Below, piece after piece: positions 1 to 5,061 of a DNA stretch of 5,206 nucleotides. The notes beneath the pieces were generated by a model. It worked only from the letters and a program-made list of their open reading frames with translations, searched no databases and was not told the origin of the DNA. Both the position numbers and the translations under genes were made by a program. Location of the stretch: NCBI GenBank assembly GCA_003477045.1, contig DMTS01000030.1, positions 33,970 through 39,175 of the forward strand, in the 5' to 3' direction. Within the stretch, counting starts at the first letter, position 1, and the number at the start of each line of letters is the position of its first letter. This DNA is from Candidatus Delongbacteria bacterium. GTDB lineage: Bacteria; UBA4055.

Positions 1-92
1 GTATTTGACAGCTGTGCATTGAGCTTTTCACCCTTTTTCGAACTCACTATATACATACCGTAAGATATCTTGAAAAGCGTTCTGAAATCCAT
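1..92 (-). CDS. hrb: Flavin reductase domain protein, Hrb/flavoredoxin type (N-terminal 31 residues only)
   Basis: The open frame starts at the ATG complementary to 90-92 and runs off the left edge, so only about 31 residues are visible. They read MDFRTLFKISYGMYIVSSKK and then GEKLNAQLSNT. This matches the usual start of the FMN-binding flavin reductase domain found in high-molecular-weight rubredoxin (Hrb) and flavoredoxin, where an ISYGLY(I/V)V(T/G)S-K-G-K-NGQ-ANT pattern is typical. Known Hrb proteins are NAD(P)H:rubredoxin oxidoreductases that reduce flavodiiron proteins. The start follows the stop of the DHOD-like gene by 1 nt, and its ribosome binding site (AAAGGGTGA) lies in that gene's last codons, so translation is probably coupled. 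Whether a C-terminal rubredoxin domain is present cannot be seen. The family call is fairly confident; the electron-donor role is inferred from family and context. Confidence 0.72.
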   Translation of the reverse strand, partial: MDFRTLFKISYGMYIVSSKKGEKLNAQLSN

Positions 93-93
93 T

Positions 94-1068
94 TTATTCA
101 CCCTTTCCGCGTTTTAAGAACTGGACCCTGTCGTAAATGACGTGGTCTTTCCTGCTCAGTTTGCCTCTGAAATCGGACAATTTTTTATAATTGTGCTTTT
201 CCATCCATGACTTTAGCTCGTCTAAGGACCTTTGGATCACCGAGAAAGAATTAAGATATAATGTAGAAGTCATTTGTACAGCCTTTGCCCCAGCAAGTAT
301 CTCCTTTACCACATCTTTCCCGTGATGAACTCCTGTTGTAGCGATAAGATCAGTCTCGACAAAATCTGAAAGAATTGCTATCCAGCGGAGAGATGTTGAG
401 ATCTCTGACGGCGCGGAATAAGGATAGCCTGATATAATTGTTTCTTTGTCGATATCAATATCGGGATTAAAAGGCTTGTTGAAAAGCACAAGAGCCGAAA
501 CATCGGTTCTCGAGATCGTAAGCAGATCTTTTGCAAGTGTATCTGAATAGTAGCCTAATTTAAGCGCAAAAGGAATTTTTATGTGTTTTTTTAATTCTTT
601 AGATATGTTCATCGCAGTATTCAGATAGGTATGTTCTGTAACGGTCGGATCCGAAGGCAGATAATAAAGATTGATCTCAAGTCCGTCAGCCCCGGCTTTT
701 TCGATCTCGGAAGAAAACTCCACCCATTTGTTGAACGACGCGCAGTTGATGCTTGCGATCACAGGTATGGAAACCGTTTTTTTAGCGTCTTTGATCAGCT
801 TAAGATATTTATCAACAATATCCTTTTCTTCGAAATATCTGACATAGTCTCCAAGTTCAGGATGGGCATAAACATTATTTACATCACCCATCGTATCATA
901 AACATCGTTCATGATCTGCTCTTCAAATAGAGACTTAAGAACAACTGCGCCTGCTCCGGCTTCTTCAAGCTTTTTTATCGATTCAACAGAATCCGTAAAT
1001 CCGCATGAACCTACAATTACAGGGTTTTTAAGCTTAAGACCCGCCACTTCAACGGATAGATCTATCAT
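94..1068 (-). CDS. Dihydroorotate dehydrogenase-like FMN protein, substrate unknown
   Basis: A 324-residue TIM-barrel flavoprotein of the class 1 dihydroorotate dehydrogenase (DHOD) superfamily. The N-terminal strand KNPVIVGSCGFT (14-25), a lysine in ALKLGYY (K170) and the C-terminal phosphate-binding stretch TGVHHGKDVVKEILAGA (245-261) followed by VQMTS are as expected for FMN binding. The loop that in true class 1A DHODs reads NLSCPN and carries the catalytic cysteine is here NLYYLP (133-138), so the usual catalytic base is absent. Proteins with this altered loop and an SDFRGKLS-type tail (298-305) are generally labelled 'dihydroorotate dehydrogenase-like' and have no assigned reaction that I know of. 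The start has a good ribosome binding site (GGAGG, 7 nt before the ATG). It lies 18 nt after the ferritin-like gene and 1 nt before the flavin reductase. A pyrimidine biosynthesis role is unlikely; an NAD(P)H- or rubredoxin-linked redox role is speculation from context. Confidence 0.85.
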   Translation of the reverse strand: MIDLSVEVAGLKLKNPVIVGSCGFTDSVESIKKLEEAGAGAVVLKSLFEEQIMNDVYDTMGDVNNVYAHPELGDYVRYFEEKDIVDKYLKLIKDAKKTVSIPVIASINCASFNKWVEFSSEIEKAGADGLEINLYYLPSDPTVTEHTYLNTAMNISKELKKHIKIPFALKLGYYSDTLAKDLLTISRTDVSALVLFNKPFNPDIDIDKETIISGYPYSAPSEISTSLRWIAILSDFVETDLIATTGVHHGKDVVKEILAGAKAVQMTSTLYLNSFSVIQRSLDELKSWMEKHNYKKLSDFRGKLSRKDHVIYDRVQFLKRGKGE

Positions 1069-1086
1069 TTTAAAGCCTCCGAAATT

Positions 1087-1539
1087 TTAGTTTTCTTTGA
1101 GAACATGCTCGTCATAAATTTTTTCAAATTTCAGCTTATGTTCGGTCTCGTCCGCAGCAATTTTGAGAAGCAGTTTTTCTAATTCCGTTCCCGAAAATCT
1201 TTTTGCAAGATCTTCATAGAGCTCTTTCGATTTCTGCTCTCTTTTCATGGCAACGATCAGTATGTTCTGATAATCCATTTTCGGAGTAGGCTCAATATCG
1301 GCCAGATAGTCGGATATATGAAGATCCTTAACTTTATTGATCTCGACTTTCTCAAGTCCTTTTTCTCTTACCTTGCCCAGAGCTGTTATATGACCTTTTT
1401 CCATGGTCTCAAGTTCTTTCAGCATTTCTATCATGCCTGAAAATTTAGTTTTCTTCTGAAGGTCTTTATAAAACTCCACAGCTTCTTTTTCCCTGTCAAC
1501 CGCGAAGTCTATTATAGCGTTAAAATCATCTTTTTTCAT
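1087..1539 (-). CDS. Rubredoxin-less ferritin-like diiron protein (rubrerythrin/symerythrin-like)
   Basis: A 150-residue, all-helical protein with two Glu...ExxH halves of a four-helix diiron bundle: E17 with E47-K-G-H50, and E101 with E131-T-E-H134. The two halves align without gaps at an offset of exactly 84 residues (R16/R100, E17/E101, Y24/Y108, E47/E131, H50/H134), showing an internal duplication. There is no cysteine, so the rubredoxin domain of classical rubrerythrin is missing. The extra helix-3 glutamate that rubrerythrins use as a seventh ligand is also missing: S104 sits three residues after E101. It is probably a cytoplasmic diiron protein acting on peroxide or O2, or handling iron. 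Its electron donor is unknown, although rubredoxin is encoded in the same cluster. AGGAGA precedes the ATG. It lies 29 nt after rubrerythrin and 18 nt before the DHOD-like gene. Fold and site are well supported; the exact activity is not. Confidence 0.85.
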   Translation of the reverse strand: MKKDDFNAIIDFAVDREKEAVEFYKDLQKKTKFSGMIEMLKELETMEKGHITALGKVREKGLEKVEINKVKDLHISDYLADIEPTPKMDYQNILIVAMKREQKSKELYEDLAKRFSGTELEKLLLKIAADETEHKLKFEKIYDEHVLKEN

Positions 1540-1568
1540 TCCAGTTTTCTCCTGTCTGAATGGGATTA

Positions 1569-2141
1569 TTAATACGGTTCGGTGAATACTTCAAAATAAG
1601 CCTGGGGATGCAGGCAGGCCGGACATTTTTCGGGAGCTTTTTTACCTTCGTGCAGATACCCGCAGTTGATGCATTTCCAGGTAATCTTTCCGTCTTTTTC
1701 AAAGACTTTGCCTTTTTCGAGGTTCTCGAAAAGTTTTCTGTATCTTTTCTCGTGCGCTTTTTCTACTTCAGCTATTTTTTTAAAAGCAACTGCGATTTCT
1801 TTGAATCCTTCCTTCTCAGCGATCTTTGCGAATTCTGGATAAAGGTCTGACCATTCCTCGTGTTCGCCGTCGGCAGATGCTTTCAGGTTTTCAAGAGTTG
1901 TTCCAATCTTACCTGCAGGATACATAGCAGTAATCTCGACCATTCCTCCTTCTAGGAATTTGAAAAATCTTTTTGCATGTTCTTTTTCGTTTAATGAAGT
2001 TTCTGCAAATAAAGCGCTTATTGATTCCAGACCTTCTTTTTTAGCCTGTTTTGAAAAATAATCATATCTCATTCTTGCCTGAGATTCACCGGCGAATGCT
2101 TTTAATAAATTCTTTTCGGTTTTTGATCCTTTAAGTTTCAT
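1569..2141 (-). CDS. rbr: Rubrerythrin (NAD(P)H/rubredoxin-linked peroxidase)
   Basis: A 190-residue classical rubrerythrin that reduces H2O2 to water in the cytoplasm with electrons from rubredoxin or a rubredoxin reductase. The N-terminal ferritin-like domain (about 1-140) carries every diiron ligand known from the Desulfovibrio enzyme, shifted by one: E19 in AGESQAR, E52 and H55 in NEKEH, E93 and E96 in GEHEEW, and E127 and H130 in EVEKAH. The C-terminal rubredoxin domain (about 152-190) has C157-I-N-C160 and C173-P-A-C176 for the FeS4 site. The chosen ATG has GGAGA 6 nt upstream and gives the family's usual MKLKGSKTEKNL start. The same frame stays open upstream to 2252, but that extension would overlap the desulfoferrodoxin gene by about 95 nt and matches no rubrerythrin. 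It lies 16 nt after desulfoferrodoxin, whose H2O2 product it could remove. Confidence 0.97.
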   Translation of the reverse strand: MKLKGSKTEKNLLKAFAGESQARMRYDYFSKQAKKEGLESISALFAETSLNEKEHAKRFFKFLEGGMVEITAMYPAGKIGTTLENLKASADGEHEEWSDLYPEFAKIAEKEGFKEIAVAFKKIAEVEKAHEKRYRKLFENLEKGKVFEKDGKITWKCINCGYLHEGKKAPEKCPACLHPQAYFEVFTEPY

Positions 2142-2157
2142 GTTTGTTCTCCGTGGG

Positions 2158-2538
2158 TTATTTGTTTTTCCAAAGGCCGTGAAGATTGCAGTATTCTTTG
2201 GCAATAAGTTTCTCGCTGTATTCAACACAGAATTCAGCATACGGTTTTTCACCGGGTTTCAGATATTTTTTCTGAGTCCATGCCCCGTTCGTGACTTCGA
2301 CCCACTCGATATAATGTTTTTCTTCCATCGGATGGTCGATCGAGCCTACTTTAACAAGGATGCCTTTCTCTGTTTTTTCAATTACCGGAACATGTTTTTC
2401 TCCTGCTGCATCGGTTGAATTCGCTTTGATCATATTCATAGGCTGACCGCAGCATACAAGTTCGCCTCCGCCTTCATGAACCACTTCAACGATATTTCCG
2501 CACAATGCGCATTTGTAGATCTGTTTGAAATCTGCCAT
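2158..2538 (-). CDS. dfx: Desulfoferrodoxin (2Fe superoxide reductase)
   Basis: A 126-residue superoxide reductase that converts superoxide to H2O2 without producing O2, drawing electrons from rubredoxin. It is the two-iron type. The N-terminal desulforedoxin domain holds a rubredoxin-like centre I with C10-A-L-C13 and the adjacent pair C29-C30. The catalytic centre II is complete: H49, H69, H75, H120 and axial C117, with the mobile loop residues E47 and K48 that assist catalysis in the Desulfoarculus enzyme. Length and numbering follow known desulfoferrodoxins closely. The ATG is preceded by AAGGAGA at normal spacing. It sits 22 nt after ferritin and 16 nt before rubrerythrin, so its peroxide product and the enzyme that removes it are probably made from one mRNA. 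Confidence 0.97.
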   Translation of the reverse strand: MADFKQIYKCALCGNIVEVVHEGGGELVCCGQPMNMIKANSTDAAGEKHVPVIEKTEKGILVKVGSIDHPMEEKHYIEWVEVTNGAWTQKKYLKPGEKPYAEFCVEYSEKLIAKEYCNLHGLWKNK

Positions 2539-2560
2539 GATTATCTCCTTTAAGTTTTAA

Positions 2561-3070
2561 TTAAGCTATGACCAGCGGAACATAAACTCTTGCCGAGAGT
2601 TCTTTATCGAGCATGAAGATCCCGTTTGAATCTGTTTTGATAAGGCTGAGTTTTTCGATTATCGTTCTCGCATTCTCTTCTTCCTCCACCTGTTCGTCAA
2701 TATACCATTGAAGCAGGTTGAAAGTAGCTCTGTCTTTTTCCTTTTCCGCAATGTCAACGAGATTGTTTATGCATTCGGTTATATGCTGTTCGTGCTTCAA
2801 GCCCGCCTTAAATACATCTATCGCGGATTTCCATTCGTGACCGGGTTCGTCTATCTTAAGAAGCTTTACTTTAGAACCGTGCGCAAGAAGATAATTGTAG
2901 AACTTCATCGCATGATCTCTCTCTTCTTTCTGCTGTACATCGAACCAGTTTGCGAATCCTGCGAGGCCTTTATTTGAAAAATATGCGGACATGGAAAGGT
3001 ACAGATATGCTGAATATAATTCTTCCTGTATCTGTTTGTTTATAGCATCTTCAACTTTTTTCTTTAACAT
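2561..3070 (-). CDS. ftnA: Non-haem ferritin (FtnA type)
   Basis: A 169-residue bacterial ferritin subunit, expected to form a 24-subunit cytoplasmic shell that oxidises Fe(II) and stores it as mineral. The ferroxidase centre residues fall at the same numbers as in E. coli FtnA: E17, E50, H53, E94, Q127 and E130. The third-iron (C site) residues E49, E126 and E129 are also present. There is no bacterioferritin-type haem methionine that I can identify, and no rubredoxin domain. The start ATG has AGGAG 6 nt upstream. It lies 9 nt after FprA and 22 nt before desulfoferrodoxin. Its place in the cluster fits a role in limiting free Fe(II), and so Fenton chemistry, when O2 enters. The call is firm. 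Confidence 0.96.
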   Translation of the reverse strand: MLKKKVEDAINKQIQEELYSAYLYLSMSAYFSNKGLAGFANWFDVQQKEERDHAMKFYNYLLAHGSKVKLLKIDEPGHEWKSAIDVFKAGLKHEQHITECINNLVDIAEKEKDRATFNLLQWYIDEQVEEEENARTIIEKLSLIKTDSNGIFMLDKELSARVYVPLVIA

Positions 3071-3079
3071 AGTAAGCTC

Positions 3080-4255
3080 CTATATTTTTTTGTGCTTTTC
3101 ATCAAGCGATTCGATAAGTGCGTCAAGCCTTCTGAAATCCTCTTCCCGCGGAAGTCCTTTTACAAGAACAGGTTCAATAACATCAACCTTCAGATTCGAT
3201 ATGAGACCCGCAAGCTGATCGACCATTTTGCCGCCCCATCCGTATGATCCCACGATGGAAACGAATTTTGTTTTAGGCCTTAAAGCGTTTGCCAGGAAAG
3301 CGGAATAAACCGCAGCTGGATGCGCTCCTGCAAGAACCATCGGTGATCCTATTATGATCGTAGAAGCATCAACAAGCGACATGGCAAGTTCGCCGATATC
3401 TGTAACCGGAAGATTAAAAGGTTTGACCGTATATCCTTTTTTAATAAGCCTGTCAACGAGATAATCAACCATTATCTTAGTGCTTCCGTGCATGGAAACA
3501 TAAGGAATGAGAACTTCTTTCTTAACTTTATCCGAAGTCCAGTCTCTGTATGCATCGATTATTATTTCTGGCTTATCATAGATAGGACCGTGGCTTGGAG
3601 CGATCATTTTTATTTCGAACTGAGTCACTTTATCTATGTTCTTTACCACAGTAGTTCTGAAAGGCATCATTATTTCGGCGTAATAGCGCTTGGCTCCGTG
3701 AATAACTGTATGGTTCTCGCCCGCATACATTTCCGATCCGGCGTAGTGCGAACCGAAAAAATCGCATGAAAAGAGTATCTTATCTTCTTCAAGGTAAGTA
3801 ACCATCGTCTCAGGCCAGTGTACCCACGGAGTCAGCAGAAAACGAAGTGTTTTATTTCCCAGCGATAAAGTTTCATTGTCCTTAACTACAATAAACTTAT
3901 TTTCTGGTATATGCAGATGTTCAATTTCAAAAGCTCTGCACTTCTCATTTGTGACTACCATAGCTTCAGGAAATTTCTCAAGAAGCATTGGTATAGAACC
4001 GGAATGATCCTGTTCGGCATGATTGGTAATTATAAAATCAAGCTTTTTTATTCCGAGTTCGCATAAATTCACTTCAAGTTCATGCCATTTTTCAGGATCG
4101 ACAGAATCTACCAGCGCTGTCTTTTCATTACCTTTAATAATGTAGCAATTATAGCTGGTGCCTTCAGGCAGGGGTATAAGTTCATCGAATATCCTTCTGT
4201 CCCAATGAAGAGCTCCGACGGAGAAAATGTCGTTATTGATTGACCTTACGGTCAT
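3080..4255 (-). CDS. fprA: Flavodiiron protein FprA (rubredoxin:oxygen oxidoreductase)
   Basis: A 391-residue class A flavodiiron protein that reduces O2 to water (some relatives also reduce NO) with electrons from rubredoxin. The N-terminal metallo-beta-lactamase-like domain (about 1-245) has the diiron ligands H79-x-E81-x-D83-H84, H146, D165 and H222; those from H79 to D165 share numbering with the Desulfovibrio gigas enzyme. The C-terminal flavodoxin-like domain (about 248-391) has the FMN phosphate loop SMHGST (254-259), SPMVLAGAHPA (304-314) and GSYGWGG (336-342). It has no fused rubredoxin or flavin reductase domain, but a separate rubredoxin gene sits directly upstream. Its start lies 2 nt after the rubredoxin stop, and its ribosome binding site (AGGAGG) is formed by rubredoxin's last Glu-Glu-Val codons, so the two are probably translationally coupled. 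It is very likely cytoplasmic. Confidence 0.97.
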   Translation of the reverse strand: MTVRSINNDIFSVGALHWDRRIFDELIPLPEGTSYNCYIIKGNEKTALVDSVDPEKWHELEVNLCELGIKKLDFIITNHAEQDHSGSIPMLLEKFPEAMVVTNEKCRAFEIEHLHIPENKFIVVKDNETLSLGNKTLRFLLTPWVHWPETMVTYLEEDKILFSCDFFGSHYAGSEMYAGENHTVIHGAKRYYAEIMMPFRTTVVKNIDKVTQFEIKMIAPSHGPIYDKPEIIIDAYRDWTSDKVKKEVLIPYVSMHGSTKIMVDYLVDRLIKKGYTVKPFNLPVTDIGELAMSLVDASTIIIGSPMVLAGAHPAAVYSAFLANALRPKTKFVSIVGSYGWGGKMVDQLAGLISNLKVDVIEPVLVKGLPREEDFRRLDALIESLDEKHKKI

Positions 4256-4257
4256 AA

Positions 4258-4416
4258 TTATACCTCCTCAAAATCTTCTTTACCGACACCGCATACGGGG
4301 CATACCCAGTCATCGGGGATGTCTTCAAAAGCCGTTCCGGGTTTAATTCCGCCGTCAGGATCGCCTTCTTTCGGGTCGTAGATATAACCGCAAACCACAC
4401 ATTGATACTTTTTCAT
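4258..4416 (-). CDS. rub: Rubredoxin
   Basis: A 52-residue rubredoxin, the small FeS4 electron carrier expected to feed FprA, desulfoferrodoxin and rubrerythrin. The protein starts MKKYQCVVCGYIYDP and carries the four iron-binding cysteines as C6-V-V-C9 and C39-P-V-C42. The usual conserved DPDGGIKPGTAFEDIPDDW core lies between them (residues 19-37). The start ATG has GGAGG 6 nt upstream. It is the first gene of the dense downstream run, sits 82 nt after perR behind its own candidate promoter, and ends 2 nt before fprA. Length and sequence are entirely typical, so the call is firm. Confidence 0.97.
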   Translation of the reverse strand: MKKYQCVVCGYIYDPKEGDPDGGIKPGTAFEDIPDDWVCPVCGVGKEDFEEV

Positions 4417-4462
4417 TTGATACCTCCGTATTAAAGTTATTTTCCTGTTTATCTTTTCATTA

Positions 4463-4491
4463 AATATATATCAGCACAAAGAGCAGGTCAA
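4463..4491 (-). promoter_or_regulatory. Candidate sigma70-type promoter for the rubredoxin-fprA operon
   Basis: On the minus strand, TTGACC (4491-4486) is followed after exactly 17 nt by TATATT (4468-4463), matching five of six bases at each consensus element. A start point would fall near 4456, giving a leader of about 40 nt before the rubredoxin ATG. It lies in the short spacer after perR. No good match to the PerR box was found around it, so this promoter may be constitutive or controlled by something else. It is a sequence match only. Confidence 0.6.
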
Positions 4492-4498
4492 AGGTTTT

Positions 4499-4915
4499 TT
4501 ATTTTTTTTTCAGACATTTTTTGCATACACCGTAAATATTGACTTTGTAATCGTCAACTTTGTGACCTGTGCTTTTCATTTCCTTCGCCACATCGAAATC
4601 ACCCGCCACATCATAAATCATCCCGCATTTTTTACAGAGAAAATGGAAATGAACATCCCTGTCATAATCAACACGGAGCTCGGTCGAATTAACGAATCTG
4701 ACTGAGTTTATTATTCCGTTGACTGTCATAGAGTCTATTACATTATATACAGTCATTTTTGAGATCGAGGGGAATTTCTTTATCATATAATTGTAAACTT
4801 CATCAAGAGTCGGATGAGTTCTGTTCTCATCCAGAAATTTAAGAATTTCAAGCCTCTGTTGAGTAACTTTTAGGCCTTTTTCCCTCAGTGTTTTCATGTA
4901 TTTTGTGAAAGGCAT
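4499..4915 (-). CDS. perR: Peroxide-sensing Fur-family repressor PerR
   Basis: A 138-residue Fur-family regulator with an N-terminal winged helix (about 1-80; recognition region near SKMTVYNVIDSM) and a C-terminal metal-binding dimerisation domain. The structural zinc cysteines are C94-K-K-C97 and C131-K-K-C134. Regulatory metal ligands match Bacillus PerR: H34, D83, H89, H91 and D102. D102 corresponds to PerR Asp104, where Fur proteins usually have Glu, which favours a peroxide sensor over an iron sensor. In PerR, H2O2 oxidises the Fe-bound histidines equivalent to H34 and H89 and releases DNA. The ATG at 4915 is chosen because AGGAG (4926-4922) lies 6 nt before it; an in-frame TTG at 4921 would touch the AGGAG directly. 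The gene ends in a nine-A tract encoding Lys codons. It heads the defence cluster and has a matching operator upstream. Confidence 0.92.
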   Translation of the reverse strand: MPFTKYMKTLREKGLKVTQQRLEILKFLDENRTHPTLDEVYNYMIKKFPSISKMTVYNVIDSMTVNGIINSVRFVNSTELRVDYDRDVHFHFLCKKCGMIYDVAGDFDVAKEMKSTGHKVDDYKVNIYGVCKKCLKKK

Positions 4916-4921
4916 TTTCAA

Positions 4922-4926
4922 CTCCT
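4922..4926 (-). promoter_or_regulatory. perR ribosome binding site deciding the start codon
   Basis: AGGAG on the minus strand is 6 nt before the ATG at 4915 but has no spacing from the in-frame TTG at 4921. This supports the shorter protein beginning MPFTKYMK. Confidence 0.75.
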
Positions 4927-4932
4927 ATTTTG

Positions 4933-4947
4933 TTGTAATTGTTATAA
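4933..4947 (-). promoter_or_regulatory. perR box: Candidate PerR box (operator) upstream of perR
   Basis: The minus strand reads TTATAACAATTACAA, which agrees with the Bacillus PerR box TTATAATNATTATAA at 12 of 14 defined positions. It overlaps the end of the candidate -10 element and covers the expected transcription start, the usual position for repression. A perfect half-site, ATTATAA, also occurs in an overlapping register (4948-4942). The region is AT-rich, which raises the chance of a coincidental match, but its place directly before a PerR gene supports autoregulation. Confidence 0.65.
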
Positions 4948-4974
4948 TTTAGTAATATATATTTTAAAAGTCAA
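4946..4974 (-). promoter_or_regulatory. Candidate sigma70-type promoter for perR
   Basis: On the minus strand, TTGACT (4974-4969) is followed after 17 nt by TAAATT (4951-4946). The -35 is near consensus and the -10 matches four of six bases. The predicted start, near 4939, falls inside the candidate PerR box and leaves a leader of about 25 nt. The surrounding AT richness makes the exact -10 uncertain. Confidence 0.5.
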
Positions 4975-4997
4975 TAGAAATTATTAAGAATTAAAAG

Positions 4998-5035
4998 AAA
5001 AAATCATCAGCTTATCGATCTGTTCAATAATGATT
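4998..5035 (-). terminator. Weak terminator-like hairpin after the surface protein gene
   Basis: Reading the minus strand, AATCAT (5035-5030) can pair with ATGATT (5007-5002), and an inner CAG/CTG pairing can extend the stem past a seven-base bulge. A run of six T follows (5003-4998). It lies about 25 nt after the stop of the upstream gene and before the perR promoter, where a terminator is expected. The stem is AU-rich and imperfect, so this is tentative. Confidence 0.3.
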
Positions 5036-5061
5036 AAATTTACATCAACGAGTTTAAATAT

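Noticed and set aside
94..1068. Annotation as true dihydroorotate dehydrogenase (pyrD)
   Set aside because: The catalytic NLSCPN loop is replaced by NLYYLP and no pyrimidine genes are nearby, so the pathway assignment would be misleading.
1560..1850. Plus-strand open frame of 96 codons, and similar ones at 631-930, 2140-2418, 2708-2977, 2991-3218 and 3488-3769
   Set aside because: Each lies antisense to a well-recognised gene or its edges, has Phe/Ser-rich low-information translation, and shows no recognisable domain.
2142..2252. A 37-residue upstream extension of rubrerythrin in the same frame
   Set aside because: It overlaps the desulfoferrodoxin gene by about 95 nt, has no rubrerythrin-like sequence, and the internal ATG at 2141 has a good ribosome binding site and the family's conserved N terminus.
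4417..4498. PerR box in the perR-rubredoxin spacer
   Set aside because: The AT-rich stretches were compared with TTATAATNATTATAA and no register gave a persuasive match.
4495..4511. Homopolymer A/T tract at the 3' end of perR as a terminator
   Set aside because: No convincing GC-containing hairpin precedes the tract on either strand; the nine A's encode the terminal lysines.
4916..4921. TTG start adding two residues to PerR
   Set aside because: The TTG abuts the AGGAG with no spacing, while the ATG at 4915 is correctly placed 6 nt downstream.
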